45,449 nt of DNA, taken from positions 1-45,449 of the forward strand of contig JAFLTE010000019.1 in NCBI GenBank assembly GCA_022510565.1. Reading direction: 5' to 3'. Numbering within the stretch: the stretch's first letter is position 1; each line of letters opens with the position of its first letter. The stretch comes from Lachnospiraceae bacterium (GTDB taxonomy: Bacteria > Bacillota > Clostridia > Lachnospirales > Lachnospiraceae). Shown piece after piece: positions 24,265 to 32,537 of the stretch. Made by a program: the position numbers and the translations under genes. The notes under the pieces are model-generated. The model worked only from the letters and a program-made list of their open reading frames with translations, was not told the origin of the DNA and ran no database searches.

Positions 24265-26847
24265 TTACCAATCCGTGAATTTACCTGCCTCACCTGTTCT
24301 TACACACGTCCAAGACTTCTCACCGTATTTACAGCCATATGTACCTAAATCCTTACCTTGTTCAGTCGTAACCGTAATCTTATGAAGATCGTCCATCGGA
24401 TCATACCAGTATGTGAGTTTAATGCCTACACTCAGGCTCTCACCGGACTCTTTATATGCAGTCATCCACATAGTGTTAGAAGTCTGTTCCTCCGTGCTGC
24501 CAAGCTTGAATCCATAACCACCGGCCCATGTTTCTGCGGTAAAAGTACTATCGCTCGGTACTGCAACATTTATTTTAGCCTTATCACCATTCCGAAGAGT
24601 CAGTGTCAGGTTCTTATCGTTATGCACTCTCACCGTAATTTTACACCAATCCTGCGGGTAATAATGCTCAGAATAATCTCCGCCACCTTTACCTTTTATA
24701 TAGAACTTGCTTGTATCTAACACACCATCCTTCAGCGGATATATATATTCATAATCTCTGATATCAAGATTGTTGGCATATCTGAATCCCGGAACAACCG
24801 TATAGACTCCGTAGGCTTCTGCCGTAGGGGTACTGCCACTGTTTCTCTTCATTATCATGCTGCTGGTTCTGTCTTCCATATAAATCAAATTATCAGCATA
24901 ATATCGGTCACCGGTATAACTGTTAGATGCTTCGTCATATCCGTAAAGACGCGTTCCGTCCTTGTATACGACATACTCAATATCATTGAGAATGGTATTC
25001 TTATCTACATTAATTGCATCGCCAAGTCCAAATTTATTGATAATACCGCTTCCGGCACCGACAGTTTCCAAATTAACCGACTCATAATAATCAACCAAAC
25101 TGTTAGGATAAGTAATTCCGTTATATGTCACCGTAATGGTCGGCTGATTGAGCATACCGGAATAGAGTCCGTCCCACTCATACTTTTTACCTGTATATTT
25201 GCCGGTACTGGAGTCAATATGTGCAAAATACTCTTCTATAATTTCCTGCGGAGTATCTTCGTGGTATTCCCCAACTCCATTCGCCTTATCCTGTCTGGTC
25301 TGTACGGATACCGGGTCAATAATCTGGAAGAAAACCTTATAGGGACGATTTAACTCCAACCCATAAATATCAGGGAAAAATCTGATATTGGCTGCTGTTG
25401 AATAATACATAACCACTCTGTCATCCAATGCGTTCTTAGCATCCATCTCTCTGACACGCACGCATACTACATACCGCCACCAATCTGTTTTCAGATTGCC
25501 ACGCATATAATCAAGAATACCGGGGTCATTATCCGTACCGAATTTCAAGTCGCCCTGAATCGGGTATTCACCCTCGTCGCCCTTCTCCACCTTCAGTATC
25601 AGTTGGCCAGTAACATTGTCATATACTTTCTTAGTGGACAGAAGGGATGTTGCTTCAATCACAATCTCGTCAGTGTCCGTCAGACCGGAAGCGATTGTGA
25701 TTTCAAGCTTCCTCGCGGTCGCATCGCCCTTAGTTGCATTAGTTGTTGTCCAGTCGGTTACGTCGTAATCGATTGCAGGACTGTCCGGACAACCGTCACA
25801 CTGAACGCCCAGATAATTACCCACTGCAGTCGCGTTAATTGTAACCGTGTCACCCGACTTAACTGTCGACTGAGCACAGGTGAGAGACACATCGGTAACG
25901 CGCTTCACCTGAACCGTCACTTCCTTGGTACTTCTGGAATCAGCATACTCCGCACGGGTAGCAACAACCTTGAAGTTCTTTCTGGTCTCCCCGGCTCCAA
26001 TAGTGACAGTACCGCTCTCGCTAATAGTTGTGCCGTTCCTTTCTTCTCCTAAAAGCGACCATTTGATGCTGCCGGCTGCAACATCTTCACCATTTACTTT
26101 CAATCCGGTAAATGTATAGCTCTCACCGGGTTCTAATGTAATGGAATCCGGTGCATTGATTACAAACTCATCAGCGCGCTTCATCGGTCCGACCGTGATG
26201 TTGTTGATTGCGATTCTGTTACGCACGGTAACGTTATTGGATGTGGAATACATTCTGTTTCCGTTCTCAAAAGTCAGCGCCAACATAACCACTCTGTTCT
26301 GCTCAAACTGGGAAACATCCACGCTAAAATCCGTAACATGCTCCACCAATACGGCCTTGTCGGTAGAAGCTGCGTCGAACTTATCCTTAATCTCAGACTC
26401 TGTAGGACCTGCATCAGGATCCGCAATGCCGTCATACAAATCCACTTCATTAAAATAGATTGTCTCGTCATCCTTGCTGTAATAGAACCAGTAGCTTGGA
26501 TTCTGGTTAAGGTCACCTGTCTCCGGCTTCTTATTGACTACAGCCAGACATTTATCCGTAACTTCTCCGCTAAACTCAGAATCTTTTAACACAGTCTGCA
26601 TGGAACCTCCCACCAGACCGCTATAGCTGATGCTCTCGGTTGTATCAATGATGACATCCGACATCTGGTTTAATGCAAGCTGTGCGTCCTGCTGCAGCAT
26701 AATATCCGTATTCGCAGACGTATAGCTTCTGGAACCGACCACTATAAAGCCACAGACAGCTAAGGTCACAACCGCAAGGATTGCCACGGCAATAATTAGT
26801 TCCACTAGGGTAAAACCTTTCTGATTTTTTCTCATGGTATTACGCAT
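24265..26847 (-). CDS. PilW/GspJ-type minor pilin, 860 aa, with Ig-like domains
   Basis: A prepilin-like protein far longer than usual (PilW/GspJ are about 200-350 aa). The class III signal reads KNQKG/FTLVELI with Glu at +5 and a hydrophobic helix (about residues 12-36), followed by the pilin linker TDIMLQQDAQLALNQMSDVI typical of GspJ/PilW. Residues about 229-318 and 320-425 look like two bacterial Ig-like domains (SITLEPGESYTFTGLKVNG, SESGTVTIGAG; VSLTCAQSTVKSGDTVTINA, with a CDGC insertion). The C-terminal 400 residues are Tyr/Asp/Asn-rich and unrecognised. A second in-frame ATG at 26835 gives a 7-residue leader and is also a possible start. Probably part of the tip of the pilus. Confidence 0.8.
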   Translation of the reverse strand: MRNTMRKNQKGFTLVELIIAVAILAVVTLAVCGFIVVGSRSYTSANTDIMLQQDAQLALNQMSDVIIDTTESISYSGLVGGSMQTVLKDSEFSGEVTDKCLAVVNKKPETGDLNQNPSYWFYYSKDDETIYFNEVDLYDGIADPDAGPTESEIKDKFDAASTDKAVLVEHVTDFSVDVSQFEQNRVVMLALTFENGNRMYSTSNNVTVRNRIAINNITVGPMKRADEFVINAPDSITLEPGESYTFTGLKVNGEDVAAGSIKWSLLGEERNGTTISESGTVTIGAGETRKNFKVVATRAEYADSRSTKEVTVQVKRVTDVSLTCAQSTVKSGDTVTINATAVGNYLGVQCDGCPDSPAIDYDVTDWTTTNATKGDATARKLEITIASGLTDTDEIVIEATSLLSTKKVYDNVTGQLILKVEKGDEGEYPIQGDLKFGTDNDPGILDYMRGNLKTDWWRYVVCVRVREMDAKNALDDRVVMYYSTAANIRFFPDIYGLELNRPYKVFFQIIDPVSVQTRQDKANGVGEYHEDTPQEIIEEYFAHIDSSTGKYTGKKYEWDGLYSGMLNQPTITVTYNGITYPNSLVDYYESVNLETVGAGSGIINKFGLGDAINVDKNTILNDIEYVVYKDGTRLYGYDEASNSYTGDRYYADNLIYMEDRTSSMIMKRNSGSTPTAEAYGVYTVVPGFRYANNLDIRDYEYIYPLKDGVLDTSKFYIKGKGGGDYSEHYYPQDWCKITVRVHNDKNLTLTLRNGDKAKINVAVPSDSTFTAETWAGGYGFKLGSTEEQTSNTMWMTAYKESGESLSVGIKLTYWYDPMDDLHKITVTTEQGKDLGTYGCKYGEKSWTCVRTGEAGKFTDW

Positions 26848-26883
26848 CCTTTCTTCTCAATCATACATTAACAACCGTTACAT

Positions 26884-27438
26884 TTAATACTTCTCTATTG
26901 TCTGTTTTCCGGTAAGTTTCTCAAGCTTAATGTGATAACGCCTGTTACCTCCCTGCACATATATATCCCCCAAGCCATAGGTGGTGTTCTCGTCATCCCC
27001 CGCACTGGCAGCATACTTAAAAGCACCGGTACTTCTGTCAAAACAGATTCTCCAGGCTGTGTCCCTGCTTTCGGGGAGATCGTTCAGACCGTCCGCAGTG
27101 CCCACAGTACACTTCTTCGCTCCCAACTTCTCCGGACCGCCATTGGCTGTCACCCAGTCACCGGTCGTCGAATCCTTTATCTGGAGTTCACTGTAGATAT
27201 TGCCATTTGCACCATCTCTATAAATAAGCAACTGCACACTTCCCTGCCCCTTGGTCATAGTCATAATCTTACACTCAGATATAGCACCTACAATATCATT
27301 GGCGCAGGTCTTGCCGTTGGCATTGAAAATTAGAATCGCAGACAACGTCGCTACTAATCCGATTGCCGCTATGATTGCAATAACTATAATCAATTCCACA
27401 AGAGAATAACCTCTGTTATCTTTCTCTATCCTGCGCAT
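26884..27438 (-). CDS. GspH/FimT-type minor pilin
   Basis: A 184-aa prepilin with leader MRRIEKDNRG/YSLVELI; Glu at +5 is present and the N-terminal helix (IVIAIIAAIGLVATLSAILIF) is long. A short pilin globular domain follows with three cysteines (C58, C69, C107 or nearby) and a strand-rich C-terminus (GGNRRYHIKLEKLTG). The order after a GspK-like and before a GspJ-like gene suggests the GspH/FimT role in the four-protein minor pilin complex that starts pilus assembly. AAAGG precedes the ATG. Low sequence similarity makes the subfamily assignment tentative. Confidence 0.78.
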   Translation of the reverse strand: MRRIEKDNRGYSLVELIIVIAIIAAIGLVATLSAILIFNANGKTCANDIVGAISECKIMTMTKGQGSVQLLIYRDGANGNIYSELQIKDSTTGDWVTANGGPEKLGAKKCTVGTADGLNDLPESRDTAWRICFDRSTGAFKYAASAGDDENTTYGLGDIYVQGGNRRYHIKLEKLTGKQTIEKY

Positions 27439-27457
27439 CTGACTTATCCTTTCCGTA

Positions 27458-30067
27458 TTACTTCTTAATCCAGTTCTCGTATCTTACGATTTCATTATAA
27501 TTAATATTCAAATTGCCGTTCTCGTCCACGTCAGCGTCTTCATAACCGTTCTGAATCATACCCGAACCGTTAGCCAAGACATTCGCGGGAACATTGACAT
27601 CCCCCTCAACCTCGGACTTCGCCTGCAGAACATCGTACACACCCTCTCCGTCCTTCTTACAGGTTACGTTGGCGGCAACGGTAATCTCACCGTCCGCAAT
27701 GATGAGTCCCTGGAAATTCTGTCTGACTTCCACGTCGCCCGTAGCAATTACCAGACGCAGATTGGTATCCGACACAATATATCTATTGCCCCCCTGTCTT
27801 TTGCTGTCCACGAGCACAGCTTTCAGACCACTTCCCGAAGTAAAGTACACGATTCCGTCCGCATCTGCGTCCAGATACTCCTGCAGTCCTACCACACCTT
27901 CAGGGTCGCTTTCCTTCTTATGTAATCGTATCAGATTCTCAAATACCGTGTCCGCATCTCCGGCATCGGTCTCAAGAAGATTGCTGTTTAAGTTAGCGTA
28001 TGTGTCCGCGCTGTTCTTCATGAGCTCCCTCAGTTCATCCACAGTTTTGGCTCCCTCAACGTTGGTCACATTGTCGGACACTTCCGTATAGATATCGGGA
28101 TCAGCGGGCTGGCTGTCCCCATCTCCCGTCGACGGGGTGACGCTGGAGAGAAGCCTTACAAGATTATCTCCGTCAGGGGATGTCTGAATCCTATCATTAT
28201 TCGCCGCATCAGTGAGGGAAACCATGCTGTTGCCCATTACCGTGTAGCCCTGCACGTTATCCTTTAACCGGATACCACCGGAGGCATATTGATTGAAGTA
28301 TTTGTCCAGACTATCTTTGTTGCTGTTGACATTATAATACTGAGCAAAATACTGTTCCGCACTGTCCTTATCCATGACAAGGTACATATATATCTGCTCA
28401 CCCTGCTTATATATGAAACGGATACCGCCGGATTTCGCCTTACTGTTAAGTCCATCAATCGTCTTAGTAATGTCCGAGGTGTCTATACCGCTTAAATCGG
28501 AACCTTTAATACCGGCTACATTGTAGGTACTTAGGCTCTCACCGCCCAGTTTCGCTGCCGCTTTGGCAGAATCCACAAGCCTGAATTCACCCTGCTCCTC
28601 ATACTGTGGCAAATCATTGATCATTTTCTTCCAAGTCTCGAAGGACATGGGATTCTGCCCAATGACCGTCTTACCGTCTACCGTTCCGACGCACTCTGCC
28701 GGGACGAGGTATGCTATCTGGTTACTCTTGACAGAGATAGACTCTCCCATCAGTATATGAGGAAGTCCGTTCTCCTCCGCATCTTCGTCCTGCGTCAGGC
28801 TGACATATGCCCTACCCGCAAGCTGCAATGTGTTAAGCCCTGTCAAATCCACAGTGGAATTCTTACCGTTAATAACGATAGCACTGCTGTATGCGGCAGG
28901 ATTCAGAGGCAAATCAGTCGTTCCTCCGTCTTCAGCCTCCACTTCCTCAGAATGGGTTGTTTCCTGAACACCACCGTATCCGAAATACTGTCCGGACAGA
29001 GATACATTGCTCTCACGTCCCGCCAGAATCAAGTCGTTTGCAATGAACATTCTGCCCGATATGTCTAAGTGACTGCCGTTTACTGCAAAACCCTGTGCAT
29101 AGACATTCGTCCGAAAACCGATACCTCCCGAGGATACGTCTCTGACAATCAACTCTGCATTCTGCTTAGACGAATTCACGAAAAATTTATCGTTGCCAAG
29201 CACGATATCTCCGCCGGATATAATATATGCTGCATCTTCCACAGTCACATGACTGTCTCTGGTAAGCTGAATGCCACCTTTGTCATGCTCATCCACACCA
29301 CCGTATATGCTGCCGTTTATTGTAATATTGGGGGAATCAGCCACAATACCGTCGTCACCCACCAGCACATAGGGATAAAGCCTGTCGATGGTTCCCGCCT
29401 GTGTAAAGCGCAGGCTCGGCACATCGATGGCTATGTCTGTATTGATAATGGAAAGGAGTCCGTCACTGTCATAGAACTCTATACAGATATTTCTAACGGA
29501 CATACTGCCCCATCCGTTTACATCATTGGCCTGCTTAAAGAGCGGCACTGCATCATTCCATGGCTTGTTGACAATATAACCGTCTCTAAGCGGATCATTG
29601 TCCGAAGCGCCCTCCCACAGATTCTGATCCACATACTCTTTGATAATATTCTTATTATAGTAATGAACACCGCCGGAGTCCGTGACACCCAGCTTATCCT
29701 CCACAGCCTCTACGTATGCCGTAATGAAATAACTCTGTCTGTTCTCATCCGAGCCGAGCGCATCCCAGTTACTCAACACTTCCTGATACGCCTCATTGAT
29801 AGACTCCGACACGATATTCTTCTTCACACCCGCCAAAATCTGTTCCACAACCGTCTCGGCCGAATAAAAGCTGTTCTTCACTTTCAAGTCATTGACCTTG
29901 ATGCGGTAGTTTAAGTAGGCTGCCCACAAAATCGTAGATGCCAGAATACCAATCAAAGCCATGGCGATAATAACGATAACAATCGCCGAACCTTTATCAT
30001 CTCTCTTATTCTTTTTACCAAACAGCAGTCTCCTGCCCTCATGCGGCTTTCTCATAAATTGCTTCAT
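27458..30067 (-). CDS. PilX/GspK-type minor pilin, about 869 aa
   Basis: A large protein with a PilX-type N-terminus: a basic tail, then DDKGSAIVIVIIAMALIGILASTILW. Glu at +5 is absent (S-A-I-V-I), as in GspK, which caps type II secretion pseudopili. After a helical segment (residues about 60-150), residues about 235-440 show repeated short strands with turns (SPNITINGSIYGG, GIQLTRDSHVTVEDAAYII, NVSLSGQYFGYGG, STVDLTGLNTLQLAG) that look like a parallel beta-helix. A second such set closes the protein (VEVRQNFQGLIIADGEITV). I chose ATG 30067, after GGAGAGG; an upstream TTG overlapping the previous stop is an alternative. It probably sits at the very tip of the pilus. Confidence 0.78.
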   Translation of the reverse strand: MKQFMRKPHEGRRLLFGKKNKRDDKGSAIVIVIIAMALIGILASTILWAAYLNYRIKVNDLKVKNSFYSAETVVEQILAGVKKNIVSESINEAYQEVLSNWDALGSDENRQSYFITAYVEAVEDKLGVTDSGGVHYYNKNIIKEYVDQNLWEGASDNDPLRDGYIVNKPWNDAVPLFKQANDVNGWGSMSVRNICIEFYDSDGLLSIINTDIAIDVPSLRFTQAGTIDRLYPYVLVGDDGIVADSPNITINGSIYGGVDEHDKGGIQLTRDSHVTVEDAAYIISGGDIVLGNDKFFVNSSKQNAELIVRDVSSGGIGFRTNVYAQGFAVNGSHLDISGRMFIANDLILAGRESNVSLSGQYFGYGGVQETTHSEEVEAEDGGTTDLPLNPAAYSSAIVINGKNSTVDLTGLNTLQLAGRAYVSLTQDEDAEENGLPHILMGESISVKSNQIAYLVPAECVGTVDGKTVIGQNPMSFETWKKMINDLPQYEEQGEFRLVDSAKAAAKLGGESLSTYNVAGIKGSDLSGIDTSDITKTIDGLNSKAKSGGIRFIYKQGEQIYMYLVMDKDSAEQYFAQYYNVNSNKDSLDKYFNQYASGGIRLKDNVQGYTVMGNSMVSLTDAANNDRIQTSPDGDNLVRLLSSVTPSTGDGDSQPADPDIYTEVSDNVTNVEGAKTVDELRELMKNSADTYANLNSNLLETDAGDADTVFENLIRLHKKESDPEGVVGLQEYLDADADGIVYFTSGSGLKAVLVDSKRQGGNRYIVSDTNLRLVIATGDVEVRQNFQGLIIADGEITVAANVTCKKDGEGVYDVLQAKSEVEGDVNVPANVLANGSGMIQNGYEDADVDENGNLNINYNEIVRYENWIKK

Positions 30068-30096
30068 ATCCTCTCCAATACACGCACACGCTTGCA

Positions 30097-31629
30097 TCAA
30101 TCCAGATTAGTAATGCTCGCGAGCTTGTGTACATCGTCCCTGTACAAAGTTTCAAAGTTAGCTTCCGTAAAATGTTGTGCTGCTCCGGTCTCATAGACCG
30201 TAATCTCTATATCGTAAATAACATTCGTTATTTTAGAACTCACATTATCTCCGGTCATATCAGTCTGTACAATATGCGCGTCAGCAAATCCGCTGCCAAA
30301 ACGAGCGTTGCCGTTATTAATCTCTTTGCCGCCCTTGCCGTCAGAATCTTTAGCCAGATTCGTACCCAGATTGGTTCTGAATACCAAATCATTCTTCATC
30401 GTTCCGTCAACAATCTTGACATCCACGTCCATAATATAGTTGATTTCCGCTTGCCACAAATCCGCATTGGACATCTCCGGCGCAATAACCCGTGCATCGG
30501 CATCCACATTGGAACGAATCTGTTTGGCCAGAGTAATGCTCTTTAACAGCGGCTTATCCTCATCAAACAGCTTAGCGGTATCCTTCACTTCAAACTGAAT
30601 AGTGTCTATCTGGCCTCCAGTCTTGTAAATCGGATAATAGAACAGATAGAAGTTACCACTGGAGAAGGTACGATATATGTTCTCAACCTTACCGCCTGCC
30701 ATGCCGCCATCGCCGTAACTCGTATATTCCACACCTTTATATACGCATTTGTATGTAAAAGTAATTGTTGCCCGGCACTGATAATTTCCCTCCACATCCT
30801 TTTGGGGATTGCCGTCTTTATCCTTAGCCTGATCTAAAAGCACATGAATATTTCTGCTGACAATCGCTATATTATCTGCGGTGCCGGCATCTCCGCTTAT
30901 CACTAGCTTAACTTCATCCCAGTTCTCCGGCAAGTCACCAAGATCCGGATTCGCCGCATATTTCGTTTCAACCTGCTTTTTCACATCCCTAAGAACAGCC
31001 TTGTTTAAATCCTTATCCTCATGGAAACTGCTGTCCGTCTCGGAGCTGCCGCCGCTTGTCTCGAATACACCGGCAATCTCGGCATAAAACGCACCGTTAA
31101 ACTCTTTATCATGGGCTCCCGGAGCGGGGGTTCCCCCAACACCTGCGCCCTCCACGGAACCCGCACCGTATGTAGAAGCATCCAACTTGATGAGAGCGTC
31201 ATATTCCCCGCCCTGCATCTTCAGATTTTCAATACCGAAATAGTAAATCTCCTCACCGTCTACCTCAAGCTCTGTAATCTCCCGGACACCGCCTTGTATT
31301 AGGTTGGTGTTCAGCACATAAAAACCGTTGGACGGATAGTAATAAGTGGTTGGGCTTGCCCCATCGGGCGGCGCAAACTGTGTCCTGACTTCCTCTAAAT
31401 TGTATGCCTTAAGTCCTTCCATGATATCTTGTGCCACCGTGGTCGCACGCAGCATCTGTCTGGACTTAACGTTAATTCTGGTGGAAGTGACAAACATATG
31501 TAACAGAGGAATTACAATAATTGCCAGAATCGTCACCGCGATCAAAAGCTCAATCAACGAAAAACCTGCATTGGAGTTCTTTTGCCGTCTTGTATTCAGT
31601 TGTCTGTTACCCTTAGCTGCACTTCTCAT
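30097..31629 (-). CDS. PilV/GspI-type minor pilin, 510 aa
   Basis: A prepilin with leader ending QKNSNAG/FSLIELL, Glu at +5 and helix LIAVTILAIIVIPLLHMFVTS, followed by NVKSRQMLRATTVAQDIMEGLKAYN. This MLRATTVAQDIMEGL stretch is typical of PilV/GspI. At 510 aa it is three to four times the family size. The extra part is strand-rich and Gly/Asn-rich, with CRATITFTYKCVYKG near residue 285. Its stop lies 29 bases beyond the start of the GspK-like gene, so they are adjacent in one transcript. The ribosome site before the ATG is weak (GAGG at 13 bases). Confidence 0.78.
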   Translation of the reverse strand: MRSAAKGNRQLNTRRQKNSNAGFSLIELLIAVTILAIIVIPLLHMFVTSTRINVKSRQMLRATTVAQDIMEGLKAYNLEEVRTQFAPPDGASPTTYYYPSNGFYVLNTNLIQGGVREITELEVDGEEIYYFGIENLKMQGGEYDALIKLDASTYGAGSVEGAGVGGTPAPGAHDKEFNGAFYAEIAGVFETSGGSSETDSSFHEDKDLNKAVLRDVKKQVETKYAANPDLGDLPENWDEVKLVISGDAGTADNIAIVSRNIHVLLDQAKDKDGNPQKDVEGNYQCRATITFTYKCVYKGVEYTSYGDGGMAGGKVENIYRTFSSGNFYLFYYPIYKTGGQIDTIQFEVKDTAKLFDEDKPLLKSITLAKQIRSNVDADARVIAPEMSNADLWQAEINYIMDVDVKIVDGTMKNDLVFRTNLGTNLAKDSDGKGGKEINNGNARFGSGFADAHIVQTDMTGDNVSSKITNVIYDIEITVYETGAAQHFTEANFETLYRDDVHKLASITNLD

Positions 31630-31691
31630 ATTCTCTTAGTTACCTCATCATTATCCGTTCGGAAATCAAAACCGTATCATAACGCACGTTA

Positions 31692-32525
31692 TTACTCTGT
31701 AGCTGTTTCTTCGCCTTCTTCGCCTTCTGCTGCTTCATCCTCGCCTGGCAGGGTCAGTCCCAAACTGTAAAGTTCAATGGAACCAAAGATATTGTCAGAG
31801 CCTAACAGTACAGAGGAAAAGTTCGGCTGTACATACTCTTTGCCCGGCTGTCCCGGTATGCAGTACATATTCACAACAGTCGTTCCGCGGAGAAGCCCCG
31901 TGGACTCGTCATAAGACAAGTTCATGCTGCTGATACTCATTCTGTTATCCTGCATGCTGATGCTCTTGACACCTCTTTTAACGCCCTCGTAGGAAACCAG
32001 ATAGTTCATCGTTACCGTTCTGTCCATGAGAACAGAGGGCATATTCGCATTATCAACACCGTTTACCGCAGCGTCCGAAGCAGATACGGGGTCGTCACCG
32101 ATTCCCTCCTGTGCCTCGTACTCCTCTATCTCATCAATCTCGTAGGTATGATCCACATCCTCCTGCGTGGAGTCCAGAATCACCGGCTGACATGCAGTGA
32201 TAGCAACATTGCTGATCTCCATAGGAGCGATCAACTCCTGATTGATGGCAAGCAGAACGCCGTCCTCTTCCCTGACATCTACCGGAAACTTCGTGAAAAT
32301 CTGCTCGATTTCCTCTTTCATGCGCGCTGTCTCCGCCTCGTAGGAATCTTTATTCTCCATCTTCGTGCTCAAATCATTGATTCTTGCCTGCAGCTGTGAA
32401 TTCTCCGCCTCTAACGCTTCCGCTCTCTCCATGTAAGGCTGATACACTAAGAAATAGGAGCCGACACCTGCAAGAATCCCCAGAAAACCAAGCAAAATTA
32501 AAAGATCTCTCTTAGCAAATTTCAT
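31692..32525 (-). CDS. PilO-like type IV pilus inner-membrane protein
   Basis: PilO pairs with PilN to connect the motor side of the pilus machine to the envelope. The 277-aa protein has a short basic tail, one TM segment (about residues 7-28, DLLILLGFLGILAGVGSYFL), a coiled coil (about 30-75, ERAEALEAENSQLQARI) and a ferredoxin-like globular domain. The C-terminal end is acidic (GEDEAAEGEEGEE). It starts 12 bp after the pilM-pilN fusion gene, in the usual M-N-O order. Sequence similarity in PilO is low, so the call rests on layout and position. Confidence 0.78.
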   Translation of the reverse strand: MKFAKRDLLILLGFLGILAGVGSYFLVYQPYMERAEALEAENSQLQARINDLSTKMENKDSYEAETARMKEEIEQIFTKFPVDVREEDGVLLAINQELIAPMEISNVAITACQPVILDSTQEDVDHTYEIDEIEEYEAQEGIGDDPVSASDAAVNGVDNANMPSVLMDRTVTMNYLVSYEGVKRGVKSISMQDNRMSISSMNLSYDESTGLLRGTTVVNMYCIPGQPGKEYVQPNFSSVLLGSDNIFGSIELYSLGLTLPGEDEAAEGEEGEETATE

Positions 32526-32537
32526 TGCTCTACCCTC

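Noticed and set aside
29069..29914. Plus-strand 281-codon frame inside the GspK-like gene
   Set aside because: Antisense shadow of a real gene; no ribosome site, no family pattern.
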